Source: Saprospiraceae bacterium
GTDB taxonomy: Bacteria > Bacteroidota > Bacteroidia > Chitinophagales > Saprospiraceae
Assembly: GCA_016717265.1 (NCBI GenBank)
Contig: JADKFX010000001.1
Location: 744,001 to 808,000 of the forward strand
Reading direction: 5' to 3'
DNA: 64,000 nt
Both the position numbers and the translations under genes were made by a program. The notes under the pieces were generated by a model. The model saw only the letters and a program-made list of their open reading frames with translations. It searched no databases and was not told the DNA's origin. This document shows, piece by piece, positions 19,509 through 29,473 of this stretch (positions are counted from its first letter, which is position 1; the number at the start of each line of letters is the position of its first letter).

Positions 19509-20726
19509 ATGAGTTTATTAGATTTAAAAGTACCAACTATTGGGGAATCTATAACGGAGGTGACACTCTCTAAATGGTTAAAACCAAATGGAGCCTTTGT
19601 TAAATTGGATGAAGCTTTGTGTGAATTTGAATCAGACAAGGCAACGCTTGAGTTTCCTTCAGAGGCAGCAGGTACACTAATTCATATAGCAAAAGAAGGG
19701 GATGATTTAGCCATTGGGTCTATTGTAGCACAAATTGATACAGCGGGTGTTGAGCTTGTTGAAAAGCAAGCATTAAAGGATCTCTCTAAGCCTGCATTAC
19801 AAGAGTTTAAAGAAAGCCATTATGCTGCAGGATTACCATCACCATCAGCAGCTAAATTACTCCATGAATCTGGTTTACAGGCAGATTCTATAAAGGGTAC
19901 TGGAAAAGAAGGCCGTATCACAAAAGAGGATGCTATTCTTGCCATAACAAATAAGCAAAATGAAATTCAAGAGGAAATAAAAACAGCAGATACTCTATTA
20001 AGTAAAGATTCTATTGTTAAGGCTTCCAGATCAAGCAGAAGAGAAAAGTTGTCCAGAATGCGAAAGACCATTGCAAAACGCCTGGTTGCTGTAAAAAACG
20101 AAACAGCTATGTTGACAACTTTTAACGAGGTTGACATGAGGGCTATCGTGGAGTTGCGTTCTAAATACAATGATTTATATCAAAGCCGGTACGGAATCAA
20201 AATCGGATTTATGTCTTTATTTGCGAAAGCTGCAAGTTCAGTATTATTGCAAATGCCTGAAGTAAATGCCCATTTAGACGGTGAAGAAATAGTGTATCAT
20301 GACTATGTTGATATTTCATTGGCAATTTCGACATCAAATGGATTGGTCGTTCCTCCTATTAAAAATGTAGAATCTTTAAAATTATTTGAATTTGAACTAC
20401 AATTGAAAGTCTTGGCCGAAAAGGCAAGAACCGGAAAACTAAGTTTAGATGAAATGACAGGTGGCACGTTTACTATTACGAATGGAGGGGTTTTTGGTTC
20501 TTTACTCAGTACCCCAATAATTAATGAGCCCCAATCTGCAATACTTGGTATGCATGCAATTAAAGACCGACCTGTCGTTGTGAATGGTCAAATTGTAATT
20601 CGTCCCATGATGTACATTGCATTATCTTATGACCATCGGGTAATAGATGGCTCTTCTTCAGTAAGCTTTTTAGTAAAAGTTAAAGAACTTTTAGAAGATC
20701 CAATTAAATTATTTCTTGAAATCTAA
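19509..20726 (+). CDS. sucB: 2-oxoglutarate dehydrogenase E2 (dihydrolipoyl succinyltransferase)
   Basis: Core acyltransferase of the 2-oxoglutarate dehydrogenase complex in the TCA cycle, transferring succinyl from lipoamide to CoA. Residues 1-80 form the lipoyl domain with the lipoylated Lys in FESDKATLEF. The peripheral-subunit (E1/E3) binding domain begins at PSPSAAKLLHESGL. The catalytic domain of about 230 residues ends with SYDHRVIDGSSSVSFL, which carries the His and Asp of the HxxxDG active site. The length of 405 residues with one lipoyl domain is typical of SucB. The E1 and E3 genes are not in the window. Confidence 0.93.
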   Translation: MSLLDLKVPTIGESITEVTLSKWLKPNGAFVKLDEALCEFESDKATLEFPSEAAGTLIHIAKEGDDLAIGSIVAQIDTAGVELVEKQALKDLSKPALQEFKESHYAAGLPSPSAAKLLHESGLQADSIKGTGKEGRITKEDAILAITNKQNEIQEEIKTADTLLSKDSIVKASRSSRREKLSRMRKTIAKRLVAVKNETAMLTTFNEVDMRAIVELRSKYNDLYQSRYGIKIGFMSLFAKAASSVLLQMPEVNAHLDGEEIVYHDYVDISLAISTSNGLVVPPIKNVESLKLFEFELQLKVLAEKARTGKLSLDEMTGGTFTITNGGVFGSLLSTPIINEPQSAILGMHAIKDRPVVVNGQIVIRPMMYIALSYDHRVIDGSSSVSFLVKVKELLEDPIKLFLEI

Positions 20727-20738
20727 TGTACTATTGAT

Positions 20739-21242
20739 ATGACCTTGCAGCAATTTTTTGAATGGGTTCAGATGCGGCCCTTATTTATTGTTTACTATTT
20801 TACAATTCTTTTTGGAATTACATTATTAGCAAGCTTTTTTTCAAAAGAAGAGGCTCATTTACCTCCGTGGAATGGATTATTTTCAATACTTATTTATGCT
20901 GTTTGTATTCCTGGAATTTTTGCATTTACCTTGAGTATTTATTTTTTTCTATTTGAAAAACGAAGTATCCTGGATACTGAACTTGTATTGCAGGTTTTAC
21001 CTATCTTTATGATGATTCTGATCCTGTATATTATTAAGCGAAATGTAGATCTTGATGCAATTCCAGGTTTTGAAAAACTCAGCGGATTGATGTGGATTAT
21101 AGGGATTGTGCTATGTCTAATGTGGGTAATAGATCGAACACACCTATATGCGATTAGCTTTGTGCCATTTTATTATGTTTTATTCTTATTGTTGGGTGGT
21201 ATTCTTGCGATGCGATTTGCATTCAAAAAAATAATCCAATAA
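20739..21242 (+). CDS. Small polytopic membrane protein, unknown function
   Basis: This 167-residue protein has about five hydrophobic segments (roughly residues 14-33, 45-70, 83-100, 113-130 and 138-160) and short loops. It lies 12 bp after sucB and is probably cotranscribed. I recognise no family motif, and the link to the dehydrogenase gene may be only positional. Confidence 0.75.
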   Translation: MTLQQFFEWVQMRPLFIVYYFTILFGITLLASFFSKEEAHLPPWNGLFSILIYAVCIPGIFAFTLSIYFFLFEKRSILDTELVLQVLPIFMMILILYIIKRNVDLDAIPGFEKLSGLMWIIGIVLCLMWVIDRTHLYAISFVPFYYVLFLLLGGILAMRFAFKKIIQ

Positions 21243-21326
21243 AACATCCTTTATTACTGCCATAGCAAAGAAAACGATGGAACTGAATTCTTTGTCGAAC
21301 GATTCATTATGAATTCTTGAATAGAT

Positions 21327-22250
21327 TTATTTATGATGCATTATCTGATCATAAAATACCCTATTATAAAAATCTTTTAGACTTTTATTTTCTGGTTCTA
21401 AACTCATTTGTTCCTGACCATAAAGAATCATATAGTTAATTAAATTTTCTTCTTCCAAGGCACAAAAAACACTGATCATTTGAGAAGTGGTAGAAATATA
21501 TGGATTATTTTTTCTAAATGATTTTTCAAGTTTAGAAATTTTAGTATCAAATTCTTTTGGGCTGCTAACTGTAAAGGATTGATATTCAGATTTTATATCT
21601 GTATTTTTTATTTCAACAGACCAGAAGTATTTTTTATTTAGGGACAATAACTTTTCAGGATTTTTTAATTTATACTGATGTTTATTTGTTTCTTTTTTAA
21701 ATACAATCTCTTTACTTTCAAAATCCTGAATAAGTAGTTTATAAAAACAGGTATCGCATTGAATACCCCATGAAAAATTTAATTCTTCATTAATTAATGG
21801 AAGCGGACCACTAAATGGAAATTCAAGAATAGGATTGGTCAACTCACCTCTTGAAATTGCAAATATTGAATTTTTATAATATTCTTTAGATTCAGAACTC
21901 GGGTGCGCAACAAAGAATGATTTGAAGTAGTTGACAAAACTATTTAAAGTTGATTTTTCTTCCGTTTTTTCAAACTCTAATTCCTTCACTAGAAAACTGC
22001 CTTGCTCTGTAACTTCGCAGTGAAATCCATCTTCCTTAATTAGTTTCACAACACCATTTTTGGGAATAATAATTTTTTGATCAAGGGCAACCGGACCATA
22101 GGGTAAGCTAGTTACTTTTTTATATTGGCTTGCAGCCGTGGAACTTTTAACATCACCTTGAATAAAAATAACGATAATATCCTGAGCTGCAATAGTAAAC
22201 GTATTAAAAATTAATACTAATGAGAGTCCAAAATAAATAAAATATTTCAT
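21327..22250 (-). CDS. Secreted FecR-like protein, unknown function
   Basis: This 307-residue protein has a signal peptide (residues 1-22, ending FTIAAQ). Residues 24-95 (FIQGDVKSS, LDQKIIIPKNGVVKLI, GSFLVKEL) have the beta-strand pattern of a FecR-type ligand domain. The middle (about 145-225) looks like an immunoglobulin or fibronectin-type beta sandwich, and the C-terminal part is helical. There is no catalytic motif. Gene order places it next to the CHASE2 gene on the same strand (114 bp apart) and just outside the caspase-TPR array. A role in an envelope signalling module is an inference from that context. Confidence 0.65.
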   Translation of the reverse strand: MKYFIYFGLSLVLIFNTFTIAAQDIIVIFIQGDVKSSTAASQYKKVTSLPYGPVALDQKIIIPKNGVVKLIKEDGFHCEVTEQGSFLVKELEFEKTEEKSTLNSFVNYFKSFFVAHPSSESKEYYKNSIFAISRGELTNPILEFPFSGPLPLINEELNFSWGIQCDTCFYKLLIQDFESKEIVFKKETNKHQYKLKNPEKLLSLNKKYFWSVEIKNTDIKSEYQSFTVSSPKEFDTKISKLEKSFRKNNPYISTTSQMISVFCALEEENLINYMILYGQEQMSLEPENKSLKDFYNRVFYDQIMHHK

Positions 22251-22364
22251 AGAAATTAATCTTATAGGTTAAAAGGAAAGCATGGTATTACTAAATATTT
22301 GGTCAATTCTGTAAAGATATATACCCAAATTGGTATTTAGGTTATCGCTTGCGTTACGAAAAAG

Positions 22365-23621
22365 CTAATATTTGCTTTTTTTTGTTATAAGCTTCGAAAT
22401 ACCACGTTCAATCAGATCATCTAATTTTCGTTCATAAATTTCGTAAAGCTCATAAGACAAAATAATAGCCGTTGCAATAAAAAAGAAACTTAGCTTCCAA
22501 CTCCAGAAAACTAATAACAAGATAGCCAATGTAAAGAGTATTACAAATTCAAAAATTTGAAACAGACGTATAAAAATACGCTGCATAAAATTATATTTTT
22601 TTATGATACGTTTAAACGTTAAATAGTTAATAAAGAAAATTAGGAAGCCTAGAAAATATATAATAGAACTTGGTATATCTTCAATAAAATCTTTGTCGAG
22701 TAGCATTGAAATAATATTTGCATGAATCATGATTCCATACATATCCGGTAAAGAGCGACCGGTATATTGTTCATTTAGAGGAGTGAAATAGCGATCATTC
22801 ATGGAAAATGAGTTTTCCGTTTCTCCGCAAAAACCAATTAACACAATTTTATTTTTTAAAAATGTTGAATCATATAATGCTGAATCTGCCAGAAATTTAT
22901 CAATGTCGAGCAGCATATAATGAGACGCTTTACCACTGTTAATTGGGAATTCCATAGAACGAGGTCCAGGTTGTACTCTTCTAAAATTTATCCATTCTGA
23001 TGTGTGCTTACGATTTTTTAAGATGGGGATAATACTGGTATCTACTTTTGAAACCAGATGCGTTGAAAACGCTAGATTTAAATTCTTTTCAATTTCAATA
23101 GAAGGTACAAAAGCACGCACACTAAAGCCATCATTTGTTGCAAGATTTACATAGCCATTCGCAATCCCAGCACTAAAAAATGGGTGCGTATTTAAATTTA
23201 TGCTAGGTGTTTGATTATTAAAGTCTTTGTTTAAAGTATAACCCAGAATAATTTTTGTAGAAGCTTTTTGGATTGCTTCCTTAAGTAAAGTATCTGCTTT
23301 CGTTTGATAAAAAGTATCAATTAAAATATCTAAACCAATGGATTGTGCCCCTTTTTCATTTAATAAATTTATGGTTTGCGCTAATTTTTCTCTATTGGTT
23401 AATCCGGAGTTCACAACAAATATTCGATTATCAAATAAATGTGTTTTATTATGATTTCTGAATTTTGAAAATGCAATATCCATAATGTCGTGTTGCTTGA
23501 TGGCTTCACTAAATGGATCAATAAAAAGTTGATTTACGGGTAGATGATGCAGAAAGTACATCAAGCCTACACAAAGCATTGCAAAAATACCGGCATGAAT
23601 GGAATGACTGCGTTTGGACAT
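22365..23621 (-). CDS. CHASE2 domain membrane sensor protein
   Basis: A leading membrane segment (about residues 10-28) is followed by an extracytoplasmic CHASE2 domain (about 35-310) recognisable from the strand-helix pattern around RIFVVNSGLTNREKLA and NEKGAQSIGLDILIDTFY, where the usual D-gA-igfD core is visible. Three membrane segments follow between about 318 and 398. The C-terminal cytoplasmic tail is only about 20 residues, so no kinase, cyclase or phosphatase output domain is attached; any output must come from a partner. CHASE2 proteins are found near CHAT or caspase-TPR genes in other bacteria, which fits the array immediately to the right. Confidence 0.85.
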   Translation of the reverse strand: MSKRSHSIHAGIFAMLCVGLMYFLHHLPVNQLFIDPFSEAIKQHDIMDIAFSKFRNHNKTHLFDNRIFVVNSGLTNREKLAQTINLLNEKGAQSIGLDILIDTFYQTKADTLLKEAIQKASTKIILGYTLNKDFNNQTPSINLNTHPFFSAGIANGYVNLATNDGFSVRAFVPSIEIEKNLNLAFSTHLVSKVDTSIIPILKNRKHTSEWINFRRVQPGPRSMEFPINSGKASHYMLLDIDKFLADSALYDSTFLKNKIVLIGFCGETENSFSMNDRYFTPLNEQYTGRSLPDMYGIMIHANIISMLLDKDFIEDIPSSIIYFLGFLIFFINYLTFKRIIKKYNFMQRIFIRLFQIFEFVILFTLAILLLVFWSWKLSFFFIATAIILSYELYEIYERKLDDLIERGISKLITKKSKY

Positions 23622-23672
23622 AATCGTGAGATACCTTGGCTAATCTTAAATTATAGTACGAGAATGAAAGTT

Positions 23673-23680
23673 CAAATATA
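23673..23680 (-). promoter_or_regulatory. -7 promoter element (TATATTTG) of the CHASE2 gene
   Basis: The minus strand reads TATATTTG, an exact TAnnTTTG match, 51 bp before the CHASE2 start codon. Confidence 0.4.
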
Positions 23681-23931
23681 GAATTTGAAATTGGATAATT
23701 TTAGAATCTTTGAATAGAAATACTTTTATAATTACGTTTAGCCATCCAGGTAAAAAGAGTAATATTTTAATTTTGCGAATTTATGGAGCAATTTATGAAT
23801 CAATGTTACAATTATTATAATATCAATCCAATATAATGAGGGATTGTATTGCTCCACAATAGGTTAATGTATAACTAACAAGAATTCTTTGGTTTTTATT
23901 CACTTTTTTAAAATTTACTGATAATGTTTTT

Positions 23932-23939
23932 TAGATTTG
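23932..23939 (+). promoter_or_regulatory. -7 promoter element (TAGATTTG) of the caspase-TPR array
   Basis: TAGATTTG matches TAnnTTTG and lies 58 bp before the first caspase-TPR start. No clear TTG -33 element is present. It could serve the whole rightward array, since most gaps inside are under 100 bp. Confidence 0.45.
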
Positions 23940-23996
23940 GCTATATTATAGAAGGACAATTCGTATAAGTGAATTATCAAAATTCATATTATAAAA

Positions 23997-26750
23997 ATGT
24001 TATTAATTAATGATGTGCAAATGAGGGAGTTACGATTAGTTTTATACAAATGTTGGGCTTATAGGTTCTTTTTTTTACGGAAAATCATTTATACATTTTT
24101 GTTTTATCACTTTTTAGGATTTGATTCTTTATTTTCACAGGAGAAAGGAATCACGCCGAAATTAATAGTCAAGGATCAGAAGACATTAGTCAATAATCAA
24201 AAGTCAATAGTCAATAATACCTACGCTGTTGTAGTCGGAATTTCAGATTATCAAGATCCGGGTATTCCCGATTTGCGTTTTGCAGATAAAGATGCACAAG
24301 CTTTTGCAAATTATTTAAGATCGGATGCGGGAGGTAGATTAGAAAATGATCATTTAAAAGTATTGATCAATGAGCAGGCTACAATGGCACAATTTGCCAA
24401 TGCCTTAGATTGGTTGATGGAATATGCAAAAGAAGGAGATCAAACGATTATTTATTTTTCTGGACATGGAGATGTAGAGAAGAAAACAATAACGCAACCC
24501 GGATTTTTGTTGTGTTGGGACGCACCTGCAAGAGTATATATGGCTGGTGGTGCTTTTAATTTACGAGACGTGCAAGAGGTAGTGTCTACACTATCGATAC
24601 AAACAAAAGCAAAAGTAATCGTAATAACGGATGCATGCCGTTCTGGCAATCTAGCAGGAAATTCAGTTGGTGGTTCGCAAGCCACAAGTGCTAATCTTGC
24701 AAAACAATATGCAAATGAAATAAAAATATTATCGTGTCAACCAAATGAATATTCAATTGAAGGAGAACAATGGGGTGGAGGTCGCGGTGCCTTTTCATAC
24801 AATCTTGTAAATGCATTATATGGCTTAGCAGATAATAATAAAGATCTTTCAATTACGCTGCAGGAAACTGGCCGGTATTTGGAAGATCATGTTACCGCTG
24901 AGGTTGCACCAATAAGTCAAGTTCCAATGATTATTGGAAATCGCATGGAAAAAATTGCTACTGTTGATTCTGCAACGTTGGCTTTAATTAAATCTGGTAA
25001 CTCCAATCAAGTAGTTGGTTTATCCTTTATTGATACACGTGGATTCGAAGATGAAATATTAGCTAAAGCAGATACTACCACCAAGCAATTATACCAACTT
25101 TTTAAAAAAGCAATAAAAGATAAAAAATTATTAGAACCTATTGAAGCTTGTGCAGATAAATATTTCGAGCAGTTGATTAAAATAGAGCAACTTGCAAAAT
25201 TGCATTCCATGTTGCGTCGAAATTATGCTGCGCTATTGCAAGATGAAGCTCAACAAGTTATTAATGTCTGGTTAAGAGCAGATATACAACAAATGGAATG
25301 TATTAGAAAATCATTAAATACATCATTACTTTCTAGGCAACTTGAACGTGCAGCTGAACTGTTAGGTGAACAACACTATATGTATAAAGTACTTAAAAGC
25401 AGAAAATATTTATTTGAAGGAAGAGCACTAAATGAAAAAATCAGAAATAGGTTAGTAGACTCTGTTGCAAGGAAAGTCATCGAATTATATCAAAAATCAA
25501 TTTCCTTTGAGGCCAATTCTGCAAATACCTATCAATTAATGTCAAGGACATATGGATACAATTTGCGCAATTTAGATTCTGCATTGATATCTATGCGCAT
25601 TGCAAATCAACTTGCGCCTAAGTGGATTCTGCCTTATATCGATTTAGCTTATATAATTATGAATGTGTATCCCGAAAAAATGGAGATTGCGAAACAATTA
25701 ATTGATGAGGCATTGGCTATTGATTCTACACATGGATATATTTGGAGTCATTTAGGAACATATTATATAAAGAAAAAACAATTTGACAAAGCGTTCTATT
25801 ATTTAAATAAATATGAAACATCTGAAGGTGAAAAATTCCCATGTTGGTACAATGAAGTTGGACAATATTATTATAAAACGAAAAAATTTGCTGAAGCAGA
25901 GTCGTACTACAAAAAGGCTTTAGCATTGGATTCAACACGAGAGGGAATATGGGTAAATCTTGGAGTTACTTATTACAATACAAAAGATTATTCTGCTGCT
26001 GAAAAATGTTATTTAAAAGCGCTTTCCATAGATTCAATGAGTTATATAGTTTGGGGAAATCTTGGCAATCTATACAAAAAAATGAATCGATTCGAAGATT
26101 CTGAAAAATCACATTTAAGATCGATTGCTTTAAATGAGAAAGACATTTTAGCATGGTATAATTTAGGAAATTTGTATAAACTTACAAATCGATATTTAGA
26201 TGCAGAGCGCTGTTATCAAAAAGCACTTGCTTTAAATTCCTTAGATGGACCCACACTTAATAATTTGGGAGATCTCTATGAAATAATGGATCGTAATGAT
26301 GAGGCCATTGTTGCATTTTTAAAATCTAGTACCTTAGATTCGATGGATAAAAAAACCTGGTGTAATCTGGGAATCGTCTATCTTAAAGAACAGCAATTTC
26401 AAAATGCTGAGAAAGCAATCCGTAAAGCATTAGTTATTGATTCAACGTATAGTTATGCCCACTTTTATTTAGGAAAATTACTATATGAATTAGGCAAATT
26501 CGAAGAAGCAGAAATAAAGTTTTATACCGCTAATATACTGGATCCAGAAAGCCCAGCTTCATATATCGGATTTGCTTACACGGCGCTGCAAAAACACAAA
26601 ATGCAAGATGCTATAGCTTTTGTTGAAGAAGCCATAAAGAGAAATTGGTCTTATGATTCTATTGCTAAAGATAAGTATCTATTGAAATTAAAAGAAATGC
26701 CTGAATGGGGTGTAATTATGAAGAAATATTTTCCGGATAAAATTGAATAG
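23997..26750 (+). CDS. Secreted caspase (C14)-TPR protein, array copy 1
   Basis: Predicted exported cysteine peptidase of 917 residues. A hydrophobic N-terminus ends near FDSLFSQ and is followed by EKGITPK and a linker with two QK-type heptads. The caspase domain starts at NTYAVVVGISDYQ (about residue 74), with catalytic His157 in YFSGHGDVE and Cys214 in TDACRSG. Residues 279-290 (DNNKDLSITLQE) fit a calcium-binding EF-hand loop between two helices. The middle domain contains RRNYAALLQDEAQQVIN. Residues of about 480-880 are TPR repeats, with spaced YxKALALDS motifs, and the protein ends in MKKYFPDKIE. An alternative ATG at 24018 gives a shorter leader. It is the first gene of the array; substrate and target are unknown. 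Confidence 0.88.
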   Translation: MLLINDVQMRELRLVLYKCWAYRFFFLRKIIYTFLFYHFLGFDSLFSQEKGITPKLIVKDQKTLVNNQKSIVNNTYAVVVGISDYQDPGIPDLRFADKDAQAFANYLRSDAGGRLENDHLKVLINEQATMAQFANALDWLMEYAKEGDQTIIYFSGHGDVEKKTITQPGFLLCWDAPARVYMAGGAFNLRDVQEVVSTLSIQTKAKVIVITDACRSGNLAGNSVGGSQATSANLAKQYANEIKILSCQPNEYSIEGEQWGGGRGAFSYNLVNALYGLADNNKDLSITLQETGRYLEDHVTAEVAPISQVPMIIGNRMEKIATVDSATLALIKSGNSNQVVGLSFIDTRGFEDEILAKADTTTKQLYQLFKKAIKDKKLLEPIEACADKYFEQLIKIEQLAKLHSMLRRNYAALLQDEAQQVINVWLRADIQQMECIRKSLNTSLLSRQLERAAELLGEQHYMYKVLKSRKYLFEGRALNEKIRNRLVDSVARKVIELYQKSISFEANSANTYQLMSRTYGYNLRNLDSALISMRIANQLAPKWILPYIDLAYIIMNVYPEKMEIAKQLIDEALAIDSTHGYIWSHLGTYYIKKKQFDKAFYYLNKYETSEGEKFPCWYNEVGQYYYKTKKFAEAESYYKKALALDSTREGIWVNLGVTYYNTKDYSAAEKCYLKALSIDSMSYIVWGNLGNLYKKMNRFEDSEKSHLRSIALNEKDILAWYNLGNLYKLTNRYLDAERCYQKALALNSLDGPTLNNLGDLYEIMDRNDEAIVAFLKSSTLDSMDKKTWCNLGIVYLKEQQFQNAEKAIRKALVIDSTYSYAHFYLGKLLYELGKFEEAEIKFYTANILDPESPASYIGFAYTALQKHKMQDAIAFVEEAIKRNWSYDSIAKDKYLLKLKEMPEWGVIMKKYFPDKIE
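24174..24220 (+). repeat. Heptad-linker repeat, array copy 1
   Basis: About two units of a 21-bp repeat encode linker heptads (QKTLVNN, QKSIVNN) between the signal peptide and the caspase domain. The word AAAAGTCAATAGTCAATAAT recurs in copy 4. The unit is related to those in copies 2, 3, 6 and 7. Confidence 0.6.
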
Positions 26751-26791
26751 TACAATTTTAAATTTTTAAATCGGCATTTAAATTCGCAACT

Positions 26792-29473
26792 ATGATTTTT
26801 GCAAATAGTAAATTAAATAAAATTGATAAATTAAAATTTTTAGTGTCTCTAATAGGAATATTTGTACTCACAAGCTACCTTTTTGCTCAGCAAAAAGGTA
26901 TAAAACCAGCAGGTAATGGACAACAGTCAATAGTTAATAGTCAACAGTCAATAGTTAATGGACAACAGTCAATAGTCAATAACACTTACGCCGTCGTTGT
27001 CGGCATCTCCGATTATCAGGATCCTGGCATACCTGATTTGCGTTTTGCAGATAGGGATGCCAAAGCCTTCGCTGATTGGCTCAAAAGTCCAAATGGAGGA
27101 GCACTCAAGTCGACCGAACTTATAACTCTATTCAATGAGGAATCAACAACTGGTAAAATTATTGCTGCGCTAGATTGGCTGATTTCCACAACCAAATCGG
27201 GGGACAAAGCTATCATCTATTTCAGCGGCCATGGTGATGTAGAGCGCGTGACCAAATTCCAGAGAGGATATTGGTTGACCTGGGATTCGCCTCCTGCTGT
27301 TTATGCTGCTGGTGCATTCTCTCTTGTGTTTTTGCAAGATGTCATTTCGACCCTGGCAGATGCCGGTGTGCAGACTTTGATCGTCAGTGATGCTTGCCGG
27401 GCCGGCAAACTAGCAGGCAGCGAATTTGGTGGGGCTCAAGCTACAAGTGCTGCTCTTGCCAAACAATTCGCCAACGAAATTAAAATTTTGAGCTGTCAGC
27501 CCGATGAGTTCTCTCTTGAAGGGGAGCAATGGGGCGGTGGTCGTGGCGCATTTTCCTTTCATTTGATTGATGCACTTAATGGTTTGGCAGATGCAAACGG
27601 AGATGGCACAGTCAATTTGATGGAAGCTGGGAGATATTTAGAAGAAAAAGTACCTGCCGAAACAGCACCACATTCACAAATTCCAATGACGGTCGGCAGC
27701 AAATTAGCACAGATTTCAACAGTTAATGCGACTGGATTGGCAGAAAGGAAAAAAATGAAAATTGACGAGCCTGTAGTTTTCCAGAAAACAGATTCGCGAG
27801 GCTTGGAAGATCTTGCATTGGCTAAAGCTGATTCGAATCTCCGAAAAAAATACAAGGATTTCATTGCTGCCATCGATCGCGGTGATTTAATGACCGCTGC
27901 TGATTCGAGCAGAAATTCAGCTAATGAACTTTATGAAATGCTGAAAGATGAACCTACACTGGCTGATTTGAAAGGTGTGATGACAAGAAATTTTGCAGCT
28001 GCACTGATGGATAACGGGCAGCAGTTTATCAACAAGTTGCTGAAAAACGATGCCAAAACGATAGATAAATTTTGGCGAGGTAAAATTAAAGCCGGATTTA
28101 TCGCACAACAATTAGAGCGCGCAGCCGAACTACTTGGGAAAAAACACTATGCATACAAAACCACAAAGGCAAAAGAATATTATTTCAAATCGATCGATTT
28201 GAGCCGGACCCGTACTAAAGAAACCTCCAATGTCGAATTTAAGCGGTTAAAGCAGGAACTTGTTTACAAAGGATTGAGTTTTGACCCGGATGCACCTTAC
28301 CTGATTTACTCTCTGGCTGGTTATTCTCCCACTGATAGCATTGATTATTATATAGAAAAATTGACTGAGACCGCTCCGAATTGGGTAATATGGTATCGTA
28401 GCATGGCGGTTAAAGCGCAGTATCAAAAGAATGATTTGGATCTTTCTATACGTTTGTACCGAAAGGCAATAGACATAGACTCTACCTTTTGGTCGACACT
28501 GAATTGGATTGCTGGTCCATTGGATGAAAAGGGAGAAGCCGAAACCGCAAAAAGTTATCGCGAACAAACTGTTAGGACATTGTACCGGAACATAAGGGCA
28601 GATACCTCCAGGAAAATCCCGGACGAACTTACCGTTCTCGGGAATGCTCTTTGGCGATTGCGTAGATTTGAAGAAGCAAAATGGGCCTTGAACGAAGCAA
28701 ATAAAGTCGCAGGCGGGTATTATTATTATTCATATGTTAATCTCTTACCTTTATTATGTGATATCGGCCAATTCGAAGCGATAGACTCAATCGTTTCCAT
28801 TCAAAATACGGCCAGTCAGAAACTTTTTCAGGCAGTACAGGGTTTTGTCTACTTGTATGTAAAAAAGGATTTCAAAAAAGCAGAAGCCGCCTTATTGGCC
28901 TGCGCAAATGAGGGAGATATTCTTTATTTGGTAGACCTATATATTAAAATGGAACAATTTGATAAAGCTATTGCTGCAATAGATTCATTCCCGGAAAATC
29001 CGGATAATGATTTTTTTCTCAAAAGCTGGATTTGGTTTTTAGAAGGAAAAAAAGAGGTGAATAGTCATTTTTGCGATAGTTTTCTAATGAACTTAAAAGT
29101 AAAATATATAAAAAACGACTTCTTTAATAATGGGCAATACTTACAAAAGGCACTTGTGCAATATTGGATAGGAAATCATAAGGAAATGAATGAAACGCTT
29201 CGCAATGCCAACCAAATCCTAACTAGCGATCCCTGGCACCATTACAGGTTAGCTTGTTTTTATGCCCAAACAGGAGAACCCAGTAAAGCTTTTACACAAT
29301 TAGATCTTGCGGAAAAGGCCAACTGGCACCCAAACCCATTTATATGGCTATACGGCACGGTAAATGACCCCTTCCTTAACCCGCTGCGCAAGCTCCCCGA
29401 ATTTCAAGCTTGGGAAAAACGTTGGTCGCCTCCATATAAAGATAATTCAATTGGCAGTAATTCAATAAAATGA
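26792..29473 (+). CDS. Secreted caspase (C14)-TPR protein, array copy 2 (divergent)
   Basis: This 893-residue protein has a signal peptide ending FAQQ, then KGIKPAG and three near-identical heptads of the type QQSIVNS/QQSIVNG/QQSIVNN. The caspase domain keeps His147 (YFSGHGDVE) and Cys202, but in SDACRAG, with Ala where most copies have Ser. Residues 267-278 (DANGDGTVNLME) are the most canonical EF-hand loop in the array. Its sequence is visibly more GC-rich from 27000 on, the TPR repeats are very degenerate, and the end (KLPEFQAWEKRWSPP) departs from the MKKYFPDK motif. It seems to be an older or independently acquired member. Its stop overlaps the start of copy 3 (ATGA). Confidence 0.87.
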   Translation: MIFANSKLNKIDKLKFLVSLIGIFVLTSYLFAQQKGIKPAGNGQQSIVNSQQSIVNGQQSIVNNTYAVVVGISDYQDPGIPDLRFADRDAKAFADWLKSPNGGALKSTELITLFNEESTTGKIIAALDWLISTTKSGDKAIIYFSGHGDVERVTKFQRGYWLTWDSPPAVYAAGAFSLVFLQDVISTLADAGVQTLIVSDACRAGKLAGSEFGGAQATSAALAKQFANEIKILSCQPDEFSLEGEQWGGGRGAFSFHLIDALNGLADANGDGTVNLMEAGRYLEEKVPAETAPHSQIPMTVGSKLAQISTVNATGLAERKKMKIDEPVVFQKTDSRGLEDLALAKADSNLRKKYKDFIAAIDRGDLMTAADSSRNSANELYEMLKDEPTLADLKGVMTRNFAAALMDNGQQFINKLLKNDAKTIDKFWRGKIKAGFIAQQLERAAELLGKKHYAYKTTKAKEYYFKSIDLSRTRTKETSNVEFKRLKQELVYKGLSFDPDAPYLIYSLAGYSPTDSIDYYIEKLTETAPNWVIWYRSMAVKAQYQKNDLDLSIRLYRKAIDIDSTFWSTLNWIAGPLDEKGEAETAKSYREQTVRTLYRNIRADTSRKIPDELTVLGNALWRLRRFEEAKWALNEANKVAGGYYYYSYVNLLPLLCDIGQFEAIDSIVSIQNTASQKLFQAVQGFVYLYVKKDFKKAEAALLACANEGDILYLVDLYIKMEQFDKAIAAIDSFPENPDNDFFLKSWIWFLEGKKEVNSHFCDSFLMNLKVKYIKNDFFNNGQYLQKALVQYWIGNHKEMNETLRNANQILTSDPWHHYRLACFYAQTGEPSKAFTQLDLAEKANWHPNPFIWLYGTVNDPFLNPLRKLPEFQAWEKRWSPPYKDNSIGSNSIK
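26920..26985 (+). repeat. 21-bp heptad-linker repeat, array copy 2
   Basis: Three consecutive 21-bp units containing CAACAGTCAATAGTTAAT-type words encode QQSIVNS, QQSIVNG and QQSIVNN. The units differ by only a few bases, so the array is likely to vary in number. It sits between the signal peptide and the caspase domain. Confidence 0.8.

Larger units (their letters stand above)
23622..23996. other. Divergent intergenic region between CHASE2 and the caspase array
   Basis: These 375 bp of AT-rich DNA separate the leftward CHASE2 gene from the rightward caspase-TPR array. They contain one -7-like element for each direction (23673-23680 minus, 23932-23939 plus). I see no open frame, repeat or hairpin of note. 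A shared control region for both sides is possible but not demonstrated. Confidence 0.5.
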
